NCBI RefSeq assembly: GCF_019048865.1 | Contig: NZ_CP077604.1 | Span: 4,588,001-4,652,000 of the forward strand | Direction of reading: 5' to 3' | DNA from: Aquihabitans sp. G128 | GTDB taxonomy: Bacteria > Actinomycetota > Acidimicrobiia > Acidimicrobiales > Iamiaceae | Length of the DNA stretch: 64,000 bases | In this document: in pieces, positions 42,158 through 53,968 of the stretch | Numbering within the stretch: the stretch's first letter is position 1 | How the letters are laid out: every line of letters starts with the position of its first letter | Made by a program: the position numbers and the translations under genes | Notes under the pieces: model-generated | What the model was told of the DNA's origin: nothing | Database searches by the model: none | Seen by the model: the letters and a program-made list of their open reading frames with translations, nothing else

Positions 42158-42163
42158 TAGGCT
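42158..42163 (+). promoter_or_regulatory. -10 hexamer TAGGCT for rplY-pth
   Basis: TAGGCT lies 60 bp before the rplY ATG, so this mRNA should carry a leader of about 50 nt. AGGAG at 42213-42217 is the ribosome-binding site. Confidence 0.4.
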
Positions 42164-42223
42164 GGTCCACCGTTTGTCCCAACCGAAAGCGCTCCGGCGC
42201 GATCTCTGAAGTAGGAGCTACCG

Positions 42224-42910
42224 ATGGCTGAGATCACCCTGAAGGCCGAGACCGGCCGAGAACTGGGCACGGGCCCCGCGAAGCGGATCCGTGTCGAAGG
42301 CCGCATCCCCGGCGTCGTGTACGGCCTCGATGCCGACCCGATCCCGGTCACGGTCGACTGGAAGCCCCTCCGCGAGGCCCTCACCGGCGAGGCCGGGCTC
42401 AACGCGCTCATCAACCTCGACATCGATGGCGACGTCGCCCTGACCATCGTCAAGGAGCTCCAGCGCCACCCGATCAAGGGCAACGTGCTGCACCTCGACT
42501 TCCTGCGGGTCAGCGCCGACGCCCTGATCAGCGTCGACGTGCCCGTGATCCTCGAGGGCGAGGCCGAGGACGTCGAGCGCCAGGACGGCACCGTCGACCA
42601 CCTGCTCTTCACCCTCACGGTGAACGCCAAGCCGGCTGACATCCCGAACGAGATCACCGTCGACATCTCCGGGCTGCAGCTCGGCGAGGCCATCCGCGTG
42701 GGCGACCTCACCCTCCCGGCCGGCGTCACCACCGACGTCGACGTCGAAGAGGCCATCGTCACGGCCCAGATCAGCGCCACCACGCTCGAGGCCGACGCCA
42801 TCGCCGAGGCCGACGCCGAGGCGGCTGCCGAGCAGTCCGAGGAGTCCGAGGGCGGCGACGCCGACTCGGGCGACAGCGACGGCGATGCCGACGCCGGCAG
42901 CGACGACTGA
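42224..42910 (+). CDS. rplY: Large ribosomal subunit protein bL25 (CTC form)
   Basis: The 228-residue protein has the L25 domain (ETGRELGTGPAKRIRVEGRIPGVVYG, GNVLHLDFLRV) followed by the beta-rich CTC extension, and ends in a long Asp/Glu/Ser tail from about residue 180. It binds 5S rRNA in the 50S subunit. A good AGGAG ribosome-binding site lies 6 bp before the ATG. pth follows 52 bp downstream, a conserved pair. Confidence 0.95.
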   Translation: MAEITLKAETGRELGTGPAKRIRVEGRIPGVVYGLDADPIPVTVDWKPLREALTGEAGLNALINLDIDGDVALTIVKELQRHPIKGNVLHLDFLRVSADALISVDVPVILEGEAEDVERQDGTVDHLLFTLTVNAKPADIPNEITVDISGLQLGEAIRVGDLTLPAGVTTDVDVEEAIVTAQISATTLEADAIAEADAEAAAEQSEESEGGDADSGDSDGDADAGSDD

Positions 42911-42962
42911 GCACCCCCTGATCGTCGGGACCCCCGCCCTCCGCCCGGCCGAGCGCTGAACC

Positions 42963-43574
42963 ATGGCGTTCCGCTCCGGTCCGGAGCGGCGGGGGACCCC
43001 CGCCGACCTGCTGGTGATCGGCCTCGGCAACCCCGGGGCCGAGTACGCCGGCACCCGCCACAACGTCGGTGCCGACGTCGTGGCCCTGCTGGCCGACCGC
43101 CACGGCGGCCGGCTCAAGCTGGGCAAGGAGCGCGCCCTGAGCGCCGAGGTCCGCATCGGGCCGCAGCGGGTGGCGCTGGCCTTCCCGCAGACGTACTACA
43201 ACGACGCCGGCCTGGCGGCCACGGCCCTGGTCCGCCGCCACGGCATCGACGACCTGCACCACCTCGTGGTGGTCCACGACGAGCTGGACCTGCCCGTCGG
43301 CAAGCTCAAGGTGAAGGTGGGCGGCGGCCTGGCCGGCAACAACGGCCTCAAGAGCATCAAGGCCCACCTCCACACCGACGACTTCGTGCGCGTCCGCCTC
43401 GGCATCGGCAAGCCCCCGGGCCGCCAGCAGGGCGTCGACCACGTGCTCAAGCGCCCCGGCAAGGCCGACGCCGCCGAGCTGGCCATCGTCATGGCCGAGG
43501 CCGCCGACGCCGTCGAGCTCATCCTCGCCGAAGGCGCCGAAGCCGCCATGACCCGCTACAACCAGCGCGCCTGA
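42963..43574 (+). CDS. pth: Peptidyl-tRNA hydrolase
   Basis: The 203-residue enzyme recycles peptidyl-tRNAs released from ribosomes. Its signature is LVIGLGNPGAEYAGTRHNVGAD with the catalytic His near residue 35. FPQTYYNDAG follows, then VVHDELDLPVGKLKVKVGGG with the conserved Asp, and LAGNNGLKSI. A 14-residue extension precedes the domain. Two tandem hairpins after the stop separate it from the convergent aldehyde dehydrogenase gene. Confidence 0.95.
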   Translation: MAFRSGPERRGTPADLLVIGLGNPGAEYAGTRHNVGADVVALLADRHGGRLKLGKERALSAEVRIGPQRVALAFPQTYYNDAGLAATALVRRHGIDDLHHLVVVHDELDLPVGKLKVKVGGGLAGNNGLKSIKAHLHTDDFVRVRLGIGKPPGRQQGVDHVLKRPGKADAAELAIVMAEAADAVELILAEGAEAAMTRYNQRA

Positions 43575-43588
43575 CCCGCTCCCTCCCT

Positions 43589-43717
43589 CTCGAACTTGTG
43601 GGCGGAGACCGCCGAAAGCGGCAGCGTGGGCCCACAAGTTCGAGGGGTTGGCCGCTCCCCACTCGAACTTGTGGGCGGAGACCGCCGAAAACGGCAGCGT
43701 GGGCCCACAAGTTCGAG
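43589..43717. repeat. Two tandem 56-bp hairpin elements between convergent genes
   Basis: Copy 1 has arms CTCGAACTTGTGGGC (43589-43603) and GCCCACAAGTTCGAG (43630-43644). Copy 2 has the same arms at 43662-43676 and 43703-43717. The 26-bp centres are nearly identical and contain an inner GCCG/CGGC stem. The perfect 15-bp arms and the position between pth and a convergent gene suggest bidirectional termination. Confidence 0.85.
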
Positions 43718-43766
43718 GGGTGGGTGGGGTGGGAGGTCCGTGCGGGTGGGCCAGTGGGGGCGGGCG

Positions 43767-45305
43767 TCAGGCGAACTCGACGCCTTGGGCGAGGGGGAGG
43801 TCGTCGGAGTAGTTGACGGTGGTGGTGGTGCGGCGGACGTAGGCCTGCCAGGCGTCGGAGCCGCTCTCGCGGCCGCCGCCGGTGTCCTTCTCGCCGCCGA
43901 AGGCGCCGCCGATCTCGGCGCCCGAGGGGCCGATGTTGACGTTGGCGATGCCGCAGTCGGAGCCGGCGGGGCCGCAGAAGCGCTCGGCCTCGCGGAGGTC
44001 GGTGGTGAAGATCGACGACGACAGGCCCTGGGGGACGTCGTTGTTGAGGGCGATGGCCTCGTCGAGGTCGTCGTAGGCCAGGGCGTAGAGGAGGGGGCCG
44101 AAGGTCTCGGTGCGGACGAGGTCGCTCTGGGCGCCGATGGTGACGAGGGCGGGGGCGAGGTAGCGAGCCTCGGGGGCCTCGTCGGCCAGGACCCGGTGGC
44201 CGCCGACGACGACCTTGGCGCCCTCGGCCTGGGCGGCGGCGATGGCGGCGGCGATGCGGTCGGCGGCGGGGCCGTCGATGACGGGGCCCACGAGGGTGCC
44301 GGCGGCGAGGGGGTCGCCGATGGGGAGGCGCTCGAAGGCGTCGGCCACCCGTTGCACCAGCTCGTCGTGGACGCTGCGGTGGACGATGATGCGCCGCAGC
44401 GTGGTGCAGCGCTGCCCGGCGGTGCCGGCGGCGGAGAAGGTGACGGCCCGCACGGCGAGGTCGAGGTCGGCGGCGCCGGTGATGACCGCGGCGTTGTTGC
44501 CGCCCAGCTCCAGGAGGGTGCGGCCGAAGGTCGGGGCCCGCCGGGCGGCCACCTGGCGGCCCATGGCGGTGGACCCGGTGGCCGAGAGCAGGGCGACCGC
44601 CGGGTGGGCGGCCAGGGCGTCGCCGGCCTCGGCCCCGCCGAGCACCACCTGGGACAGGTGCGCGGGCGCGTCGACCTCGGCGGCCGCCCGCTCGAGCAGC
44701 GCTTGGCAGGCCAGGGCGGTGAGCGGGGTGCGGTCGGATGGCTTCCAGACGACGGGGTCGCCGCAGACCAGGGCCAGGGCGGCGTTCCAGGCCCAGACGG
44801 CGACCGGGAAGTTGAAGGCGCTGATGATGCCGACGACGCCGAGCGGGTGCCACGCCTCGGCCATGCGGTGGCCGGGTCGCTCGCTGGCGATGGCCTTGCC
44901 GAACAGCTGTCGGGACTGGCCGACGGCCAGGTCGCAGATGTCGATCATCTCCTGGACCTCGCCCTGGCCCTCGGAGCGGATCTTGCCGGCCTCGATGGAC
45001 ACCAGCTCCCCGAGCTCGTCCTTGCGGGCCCGCAGCACCAGCCCGAAGCGCCGGACCAGCTCCCCCCGGACCGGCGCCGGCGTGGTGCGCCAGGCGGTGA
45101 ACGCCTCGCTCGCCCGGTCGACCGCGTCGTGGACGTCGGCGACCGCGGCGGCGGCCACCGAGCCGGTGGTGACGCCGGTGATGGGCGAGCGCAGGGCGAT
45201 CGCCGCGGCGCCGGGTCCCTGGAGCAAGGCGGCGTCGACGCCCAGCGTCGCCGCCAGGGCGCGGGCCCGCTGGTCGAGCTGGGACGGGGAGGGGAGCAGG
45301 GTCAC
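43767..45305 (-). CDS. ALDH7-type aldehyde dehydrogenase (aminoadipate-semialdehyde / piperideine-6-carboxylate dehydrogenase-like)
   Basis: This 512-residue NAD(P)-dependent enzyme has FNFPVAVWAWNAALALVCGD, VWKPSDRTPL, LLELGGNNAAVI with the catalytic Glu, and TAGQRCTTLRR with the catalytic Cys. The C-terminal IANVNIGPSGAEIGGAFGGEK, with an Ala-Glu where other ALDHs differ, is typical of the antiquitin/ALDH7 group that oxidises 2-aminoadipate 6-semialdehyde in lysine breakdown. The divergent neighbours (lysine-dehydrogenase-like and DUF1338) support that role. The ATG at 45305 is 34 bp from an inverted repeat that may be the shared operator. Confidence 0.88.
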   Translation of the reverse strand: MTLLPSPSQLDQRARALAATLGVDAALLQGPGAAAIALRSPITGVTTGSVAAAAVADVHDAVDRASEAFTAWRTTPAPVRGELVRRFGLVLRARKDELGELVSIEAGKIRSEGQGEVQEMIDICDLAVGQSRQLFGKAIASERPGHRMAEAWHPLGVVGIISAFNFPVAVWAWNAALALVCGDPVVWKPSDRTPLTALACQALLERAAAEVDAPAHLSQVVLGGAEAGDALAAHPAVALLSATGSTAMGRQVAARRAPTFGRTLLELGGNNAAVITGAADLDLAVRAVTFSAAGTAGQRCTTLRRIIVHRSVHDELVQRVADAFERLPIGDPLAAGTLVGPVIDGPAADRIAAAIAAAQAEGAKVVVGGHRVLADEAPEARYLAPALVTIGAQSDLVRTETFGPLLYALAYDDLDEAIALNNDVPQGLSSSIFTTDLREAERFCGPAGSDCGIANVNIGPSGAEIGGAFGGEKDTGGGRESGSDAWQAYVRRTTTTVNYSDDLPLAQGVEFA

Positions 45306-45338
45306 GAGGTTCTCCGGCTGGGGGTCGTCACGTCGGGT

Positions 45339-45354
45339 AACGTTTGCACACGTT
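45339..45354. promoter_or_regulatory. Inverted repeat AACGT-TTGCAC-ACGTT in the divergent lysine-locus promoter
   Basis: Perfect 5-bp arms are separated by 6 bp. The repeat lies 34 bp from the aldehyde dehydrogenase start and 76 bp from the dehydrogenase gene on the other side. It is the best candidate site for the LysR regulator encoded at the end of the cluster. Confidence 0.45.
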
Positions 45355-45429
45355 CACCGTTAGTCCAACTGATGGTGAGCGAGTGGGTGCGACGGGGGAG
45401 TCCGGAACACCGAACCACGCGGAGCACTG

Positions 45430-46518
45430 ATGGCCATCCAACGCATCCAGGTCGTGGGCCTGGGCAAGGTCGGCGAGCTCGTCGCCCACCTCCTGGCCGA
45501 GGCGGGCTACGAGGTCTGCGGCGCCGACGTCCGCCCCCGCGACGACCTCCCCTTCGCCACCAAGGTCGTCGACGTGGGCGATCCCGCCACCCTGCGGGCC
45601 TCGCTGGCCGACGTCGACGCCGTGGTGTCGTGCCTGCCGTACCACCGCAACCTCGCAGTGGCCGAGGCGGCCGGCACCGCCTGCGTCCACTACTTCGACC
45701 TGACCGAGGACGTCGCCACCACCGCTCGGGTCCGGGCGCTGGCCGCCGAGGTCGAGCGCGACGAGGTCGACGTGGTCTTCGCCCCGCAGTGCGGGCTGGC
45801 GCCGGGCCTGATCGGCATCGTCGGCGCGTCGCTGGCCGAGCACTTCCGCACCGTGCGCCACATGGAGCTGCGGGTCGGCGCCCTGCCCCAGCACCCCGCC
45901 GGGCTGCTCGGCTACGCCTTCAACTGGTCGCCCGAGGGCGTCGTCAACGAGTACCTGAACGACTCCGAGGTCATCCGCGAGGGCCGCCGCCAGCTGGTGC
46001 CGGCCATGACCGAGCTGGAGACGGTGGTCATCGGCGGCACCCGGCTCGAGGCCTTCCACACCTCGGGCGGCCTGGGCACGCTGTGCGAGACCTTCGAGGG
46101 CCGCACCCAGCACCTCGACTACAAGACGCTCCGCTATCCCGGCCACGGCGAGCTCATGCGCTTCTTCTTCGACGAGCTGATGCTGCGGGACCGGCGCGAG
46201 CTGGCCGGCGAGATCCTCGTCAACGCCAAGCCCCCGGTCGACGACGACGTCGTCTACCTCTACGCCGCCGTCGAGGGCGAGGGCGAGCACGGCCTGGCCC
46301 GCCGCCAGTACGTGCGGGCCTGGTACCCGCGCGAGATCGCCGGTCGCCGCTGGCGGGCCATCTCGTGGACCACGGCGGCCTCGGCCTGCGCCGTGATCGA
46401 CCTCGTGTCGAAGGGGCAGCTGCGCACCCGCGGCTTCCTCCGCCAGGAGGAGGTCCCGTTCGCGGACCTCCTCGCCACCCCCACCGGATCCCTCTTCGAA
46501 GACGGAGCTCCTGCATGA
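45430..46518 (+). CDS. Saccharopine dehydrogenase-family protein, probable lysine 6-dehydrogenase
   Basis: The 362-residue protein has an N-terminal Rossmann motif VVGLGKVGELVAHLLAEAG. DAVVSCLPYHRNLAVAEAA follows, then VHYFDLTED, APQCGLAPGLIGIVG and a C-terminal dimer/substrate domain (YAFNWSPEGVVNEYLND). Length and the GLAPG motif match single-domain lysine dehydrogenases and saccharopine-type reductases. The expected product from lysine is 2-aminoadipate 6-semialdehyde, the substrate of the divergent ALDH7. GGAG lies 5 bp before the ATG. The next gene overlaps its stop (ATGA). The alternative, a true saccharopine dehydrogenase, would need 2-oxoglutarate. Confidence 0.8.
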   Translation: MAIQRIQVVGLGKVGELVAHLLAEAGYEVCGADVRPRDDLPFATKVVDVGDPATLRASLADVDAVVSCLPYHRNLAVAEAAGTACVHYFDLTEDVATTARVRALAAEVERDEVDVVFAPQCGLAPGLIGIVGASLAEHFRTVRHMELRVGALPQHPAGLLGYAFNWSPEGVVNEYLNDSEVIREGRRQLVPAMTELETVVIGGTRLEAFHTSGGLGTLCETFEGRTQHLDYKTLRYPGHGELMRFFFDELMLRDRRELAGEILVNAKPPVDDDVVYLYAAVEGEGEHGLARRQYVRAWYPREIAGRRWRAISWTTAASACAVIDLVSKGQLRTRGFLRQEEVPFADLLATPTGSLFEDGAPA

Positions 46519-46838
46519 CCACCTCCTCGTCCCCCCGCTCCGGCCGCCGTGGCGCCCGAACCACCGCTGCCCGTCGGCCCGACGGCGCGGCGGCCCAGGC
46601 CGACCTCGAGGCGCTCGCCGAGCTGGCGGCCGGGCGGCCGCGCCGCTCGGGCTTCGAGGCGTTCGGCTTCGTGGTCGGTGCCGACGGGTCGGCCACCGGG
46701 GGCTCGCCGTCGGGCGCCCTCGCGGCCATCGGCGTGGTCAGCGGCCAGCTCGTCTCGACGGCCACCGTGATCGACCTCACCGACGGCGCCCGACCGCCGG
46801 TCGCCGTGCTCGGGACCGCCGCCTCCGCCCGGGGCTGA
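46515..46838 (+). CDS. Unknown 107-residue protein in the lysine-catabolism operon
   Basis: The ATG overlaps the stop of the dehydrogenase gene (ATGA) and the next gene begins 4 bp after its stop, so it is inside the operon. The first 30 residues are basic and low-complexity (SSPRSGRRGARTTAARRP). The remainder forms a helix (QADLEALAELAAG) and a beta-rich end (GFEAFGFVVGADGSA, SGQLVSTATVIDL). No signal peptide, metal motif or known domain is visible. A structural or regulatory role in the pathway is only suggested by position. Confidence 0.6.
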   Translation: MTTSSSPRSGRRGARTTAARRPDGAAAQADLEALAELAAGRPRRSGFEAFGFVVGADGSATGGSPSGALAAIGVVSGQLVSTATVIDLTDGARPPVAVLGTAASARG

Positions 46839-46842
46839 GCCC

Positions 46843-47892
46843 GTGCTGGAGGCGCTGGTGCGGGTGGTGCTCACCGGTTCCGTCGCCGACGACCTGCTCG
46901 CCGAAGTGGCCGTGGAGCCCGAGGTCTCGCTCCCCGGGGTCGAGGTCGGTTCCGACGCCACGGTGCCCCGGGCCACCATCGCCCAGGCCCTCGCCCTGGT
47001 CCTGTTCGCCGACCTGTGCGAGCGGGTGCCGTCGGCTGCCGGCTACGTGGCCGACCAGCGGGCGGCCGGCCGCCGGCTGGTGCTCGACCACGCTGCGGTG
47101 CGCACCGTCGCCGCGCCGTGCGGCGCCCTGCCGGCGGGCCAGGAGCAGGTCGCCCGCTTGCTGCGGGCGCTGGGCTACGAGCACCGCGAGACCTACGACC
47201 TCGCCGCCCTGCGCATGACCGGCCGCTCCTGGGCCCACGTCGACCACCCGGAGGCGGTCCCGCAGTGGTTCGTCTCGGAGCTGCACCTCGACCGGCTCTC
47301 GCCCGAGGTCCAGGTCGCGGCCGAGCGGCTGCTGGCCACCTCGCTCGACCCCCTCACGGCTGCCGATCACGAGCTGCTCGACCGCCTGGCGGCCGATGGG
47401 TCGCTGCCTCTGGCCGACGCCGCCGTGCTCGTGCCCGCCCTCGCCCGGTGCTTCGCCCGCCTGCACGCCGAGCCCACCGACCGGGACCACGACCTGTTCG
47501 CCCAGGAGTCGGCCGAGCTGGCGTGGATCGCCACCGAGGGCACCACCGGCAACCACTGGACCGACCGGGTGCCCGACGTGGCCGCCGCCGCCGAGGCCGA
47601 ACGGCTGGCGGGTCGCCCGATCAAGGACACCATCGAGGTGTCGGGCTCCAGGCGGGTCCGCCAGACCGCGCACCGGGCCACGTTGGTCGAGCGGCGGTTC
47701 CACACCGTCGAGGGGCGGTCGCTGGTCCGCACCGTCCCCGGCTCGTTCTTCGAGCTGATCGAGCGGGCGCCGCGGCCCGACGGATCGGGGCTGGACCTGG
47801 CGTTCGACGCCGCCAACGCCACCGGCATCTTCGCCATGACCCGGGCGGAGGGCCCGTCGGGCATCCTGGGTGGCCGGCGAGCAGGAGCGTGA
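46843..47892 (+). CDS. DUF1338 family, probable 2-oxoadipate dioxygenase/decarboxylase (HglS-like)
   Basis: The 349-residue VOC-like metalloenzyme has LVLDHAAVRTV with His 83 and Arg 87, spaced like the metal His and substrate Arg of Pseudomonas HglS. It continues with GRSWAHVDHPEAVPQWFVSELHLDRL, TGNHWTDRVPDV with His 238, and SFFELIERAPRPDG with Glu 304 as the likely third ligand. HglS turns 2-oxoadipate into D-2-hydroxyglutarate in lysine breakdown, the step expected here after transamination of aminoadipate. It is shorter than HglS (about 460 aa). Its stop overlaps the LysR start (GTGA). Confidence 0.82.
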   Translation: MLEALVRVVLTGSVADDLLAEVAVEPEVSLPGVEVGSDATVPRATIAQALALVLFADLCERVPSAAGYVADQRAAGRRLVLDHAAVRTVAAPCGALPAGQEQVARLLRALGYEHRETYDLAALRMTGRSWAHVDHPEAVPQWFVSELHLDRLSPEVQVAAERLLATSLDPLTAADHELLDRLAADGSLPLADAAVLVPALARCFARLHAEPTDRDHDLFAQESAELAWIATEGTTGNHWTDRVPDVAAAAEAERLAGRPIKDTIEVSGSRRVRQTAHRATLVERRFHTVEGRSLVRTVPGSFFELIERAPRPDGSGLDLAFDAANATGIFAMTRAEGPSGILGGRRAGA

Positions 47893-48986
47893 GCAGGGTG
47901 GCCCAGGGGAACGGCAGCACGGGGGCGACCGGCGTGGGCGCGCCCATCCCCGCCTCGTCGGCGCCGGGCGGCACGTCCCGCCGGCGGGATCCGGTGACCG
48001 TCGAGCGGTTGCGCATGCTCGGCGCCGTCGCTCGGACCGGCTCGATCGCCGCCGCCGGTCGCACGTTGGGCGTGACCGCGTCGGCCGTCTCGCAGCAGCT
48101 CTCGGCGTTCGAGCGCGACGCCGACGTCGCCCTGCTCGACCGGGTGGGCAACCGGATCACGCTCACCGCAGCCGGCCACGCCCTCGTCGACCACGCCGCC
48201 CTGGTCAGCGACGCCCTCGATGCCGCATCGGCCGACCTCGACCGCCTGCGCGGCTCGGTGGGCGGCCCGTTCCGCATCGCCTCGGTCACCAGCGCGGCGG
48301 CCACCGTGGTGTCGTCGGCCGTGGCCGCCCTGCGCAGCTCGTGCCCCGAGCTCGACGTCACGGTGGTCGACGAGGAGCCGGTGCGCAGCCTCGACCGGTT
48401 GGCCCGAGGCGAGGTCGACCTGGCGGTGGTCGACGAGTACGACCACGCCCCGCACCCGCTCGCCGACGTGCTCACCGGGGTCGAGCTGCTCCGCGAGCCC
48501 CTGCTGGTGGTGGTCCCACCCGGGTGGGTCCCGCTCTCGGAGCGCGTCGGCACCGGACCGAGCGGCGCCCCCGGCGCCGGTCCCGCAGCGGCCGCGGTCC
48601 CGGTGGCGGTCGGCATCCAGGACCGCACCAGCTGGCGGCTGCTCTCGCTGGCCGAGCTGGAGCACGAGACGTGGGTGCTGGCGCCCACCGAGGCGGCGTG
48701 CGGCGCCGCCGTGCGCGCCGCCTGCCGGGCCATCGGCTTCGAGCCCGACGTGCGCTGGGAGACCGACGACATCCTCGCCCACCTCAGCCACGTCGCCGCC
48801 GGCCACGGCGTGGCCGTGCTGCCCGAGCTGGCGGTGCGCCCCGGCGTGGCCCACGTCGAGGTCCACGCCCTGGCCGACCCGCCGCTCACCCGCCGCCTGC
48901 TCGCCGTCACCCGCACCGCCACGGTCCCCCGCCCTGCGGTGGCCGCGGTGTCCGCCGCCCTCCTGGCCGCCGTCCCCGCCCGCTGA
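47889..48986 (+). CDS. LysR-family transcriptional regulator of the lysine locus
   Basis: The N-terminal HTH starts at about residue 36 (VTVERLRMLGAVARTGSIAAAGRTLGVTASAVSQQLSAFE), followed by a linker helix and the periplasmic-binding-protein-like effector domain (FRIASVTSAAATVVSSAV to the end). The first 35 residues are low-complexity; a GTG at 47994 is the alternative start. The HTH resembles the ArgP/IciA branch, whose members sense lysine or arginine. It is the last gene of the operon, and its likely target is the inverted repeat at 45339. Confidence 0.88.
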   Translation: MSRVAQGNGSTGATGVGAPIPASSAPGGTSRRRDPVTVERLRMLGAVARTGSIAAAGRTLGVTASAVSQQLSAFERDADVALLDRVGNRITLTAAGHALVDHAALVSDALDAASADLDRLRGSVGGPFRIASVTSAAATVVSSAVAALRSSCPELDVTVVDEEPVRSLDRLARGEVDLAVVDEYDHAPHPLADVLTGVELLREPLLVVVPPGWVPLSERVGTGPSGAPGAGPAAAAVPVAVGIQDRTSWRLLSLAELEHETWVLAPTEAACGAAVRAACRAIGFEPDVRWETDDILAHLSHVAAGHGVAVLPELAVRPGVAHVEVHALADPPLTRRLLAVTRTATVPRPAVAAVSAALLAAVPAR

Positions 48987-49027
48987 CCGCTGCCCCGCCG
49001 GGCGCACCGACCGGGCTCCGCACCCTT

Positions 49028-49122
49028 TGCGACCAGAACGCCGCAACCGCGCTCTGGTCGACCTCGTTGTCGGTGGGGAGCCTCGGCTGCGACCAGAGGC
49101 GTGAGGTGCGGTTCTGGTCGCA
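49028..49122. repeat. Tandem hairpin element upstream of mfd
   Basis: Two hairpins use the same stem words: CGACCAGA / TCTGGTCG in the first (49030-49060) and TGCGACCAGA / TCTGGTCGCA in the second (49088-49122). The outermost arms TGCGACCAGAAC (49028-49039) and GTTCTGGTCGCA (49111-49122) also pair with each other, so alternative folds are possible. It sits between the LysR stop and the mfd promoter. Confidence 0.75.
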
Positions 49123-49176
49123 GGAGGGCCCGATCCGATCACCCTGCGGGGTGGGGGAGCGGGGTTGCCGGGCCGG

Positions 49177-49182
49177 TAGCGT
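49177..49182 (+). promoter_or_regulatory. -10 hexamer TAGCGT for mfd
   Basis: TAGCGT lies 72 bp before the mfd ATG, implying a leader of about 65 nt. The ribosome-binding site is GAAGGA at 49245-49250. Confidence 0.4.
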
Positions 49183-49254
49183 GGGCCGCCCTCGACCCCC
49201 GGTGCTGGCGCATCGGGGGCCGGCTTCGCGCGTGCCCCTCCCACGAAGGACCCC

Positions 49255-52644
<3,390 letters not shown>

Positions 52645-52670
52645 CCGACGGCGCCACGCACCCCAGCTCC

Positions 52671-52719
52671 GAACTTGTCGCAGTCGTCGACCGTGGCGTC
52701 GGCCAACTGCGACGAGTTC
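52671..52719. terminator. Hairpin between convergent mfd and phosphotransferase genes
   Basis: Arms GAACTTGTCGCAGT (52671-52684) and ACTGCGACGAGTTC (52706-52719) pair over 14 positions with one G:U-type mismatch. The word GAACTTGT is shared with the element at 43.6 kb. The position 27 bp after the mfd stop suggests a terminator. Confidence 0.7.
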
Positions 52720-52734
52720 CGGGGGTGGGCGGGG

Positions 52735-53937
52735 TCAGAGGCCGAGGGCGGGCCAGTAGGAGCCGTCGAGCATGGCGACGAGGGTGCTGCGGTGGATGAT
52801 CATCTCGTCGAGGTCGGCGGGGCGGACGGCCTCGCCGAAGAGGACCGAGCGCTCCGTGACGCGGCGCATGATCACGCCGTGGCGCATGGCGGCGTAGGCG
52901 ATGTGCCACTTGAGGTTGCCCGGCGTGCGGCCCGAGGCGGCCTCGTAGGCGGCGGCGACCTCGGCGGGCCGCATGAAGTCGGGCAGGCCGGGGGCGTCGT
53001 AGCTGGTGGTGAGGTCCTGGAAGAAGAGGTGCAGGTACGTCATCCAGCCGAGGTCGATCTCGGCGGGGCCGATGGCCGCCATCTCCCAGTCGAGCACGGC
53101 GTTGACGTCGAACCCGTCGAACATCATGTTGCCGATGCGGGCGTCGCCCCACGAGAGGCGGGGGCCGCTGCAGTCGACGCCCTCGACCGGCAGGTTGGCG
53201 CGGAGCCAGGTGAAGCAGTCGTCGAGCAGCTGGGAGCGCTCGTCGCCGACGACCCAGTCGTGGTAGCCGTCCCACCAGGCCAGGTGCCGCTCGATGGAGG
53301 TCTCACCGGGCAGGTCGTAGGCCAGGAAGCCGAGGTCGTGGGTGTCGACGGTGACCTCGTGCACGCCGGCCAGGGCGGTGACGGCCGACTGCTGGAGGTG
53401 GGCCCGCTCCTCGGCGCTGGCGTCGAGGACCCAGTTGGGGTCGGGGAACGTGTAGGGCAGCACGTCCCGGGGGACCCGCCCGTCGATGCGGGCCATGACG
53501 AAGAACGGGGCGCCGATCACCGCCGGGTCGGCTTCGTACCAGAGCGTCTCCGGCACCGGGACGTCGGTGGCCTCGCCGACGATGCGCATGACGTCGAACT
53601 GCAGCTGCAGGTCGTAGGTGGGGAAGACGGGGATCTTGTCGAGCTCCGGCTCGATGCGCGCCACGAACCGCCGCTCGGTGGGCGCGCCGCCCTCGGTCCA
53701 GCGGGCGGTGAAGAGGAGGGTCTCGCTCGACATGCCGTTGCCCTCGGGCTTGAGCACCTCGCACACCTCGGGCTCCGCTCCGGCGGGCAGCTTGCCCGCC
53801 AGCCAGGTGCCGATCCGGCGGCCCAGCTCGGCGCTGTCGCGCGTGGTGGTGGTGATGTGGCCGTTCGGGGCCATCTGTCCCGCTGGCACCTCGTCGGTCG
53901 CGCTCGCGGTGGTGTCGGTGGACGTCGCCTCGGTCAT
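52735..53937 (-). CDS. Phosphotransferase (APH/choline-kinase-like) family protein
   Basis: This 400-residue protein-kinase-like fold enzyme has the glycine-loop region KPEGNGMSSETLLFTA and a Lys-equivalent replaced in FVARIEP. The Brenner-type catalytic loop LSWGDARIGNMMFD lies near residue 275 and the metal-binding AVLDWEMAAIGPAEIDLGW near 290. It resembles the APH-like domain found beside or fused to acyl-CoA dehydrogenases (ACAD10/11-like), so an acyl-CoA or hydroxyacyl substrate is possible. A 22-bp perfect palindrome 32 bp upstream of the start is a strong operator candidate. It is convergent with mfd. Confidence 0.82.
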   Translation of the reverse strand: MTEATSTDTTASATDEVPAGQMAPNGHITTTTRDSAELGRRIGTWLAGKLPAGAEPEVCEVLKPEGNGMSSETLLFTARWTEGGAPTERRFVARIEPELDKIPVFPTYDLQLQFDVMRIVGEATDVPVPETLWYEADPAVIGAPFFVMARIDGRVPRDVLPYTFPDPNWVLDASAEERAHLQQSAVTALAGVHEVTVDTHDLGFLAYDLPGETSIERHLAWWDGYHDWVVGDERSQLLDDCFTWLRANLPVEGVDCSGPRLSWGDARIGNMMFDGFDVNAVLDWEMAAIGPAEIDLGWMTYLHLFFQDLTTSYDAPGLPDFMRPAEVAAAYEAASGRTPGNLKWHIAYAAMRHGVIMRRVTERSVLFGEAVRPADLDEMIIHRSTLVAMLDGSYWPALGL

Positions 53938-53968
53938 GCCCCTGCTCCCTGTGGTGCCCGTTCCCCTG

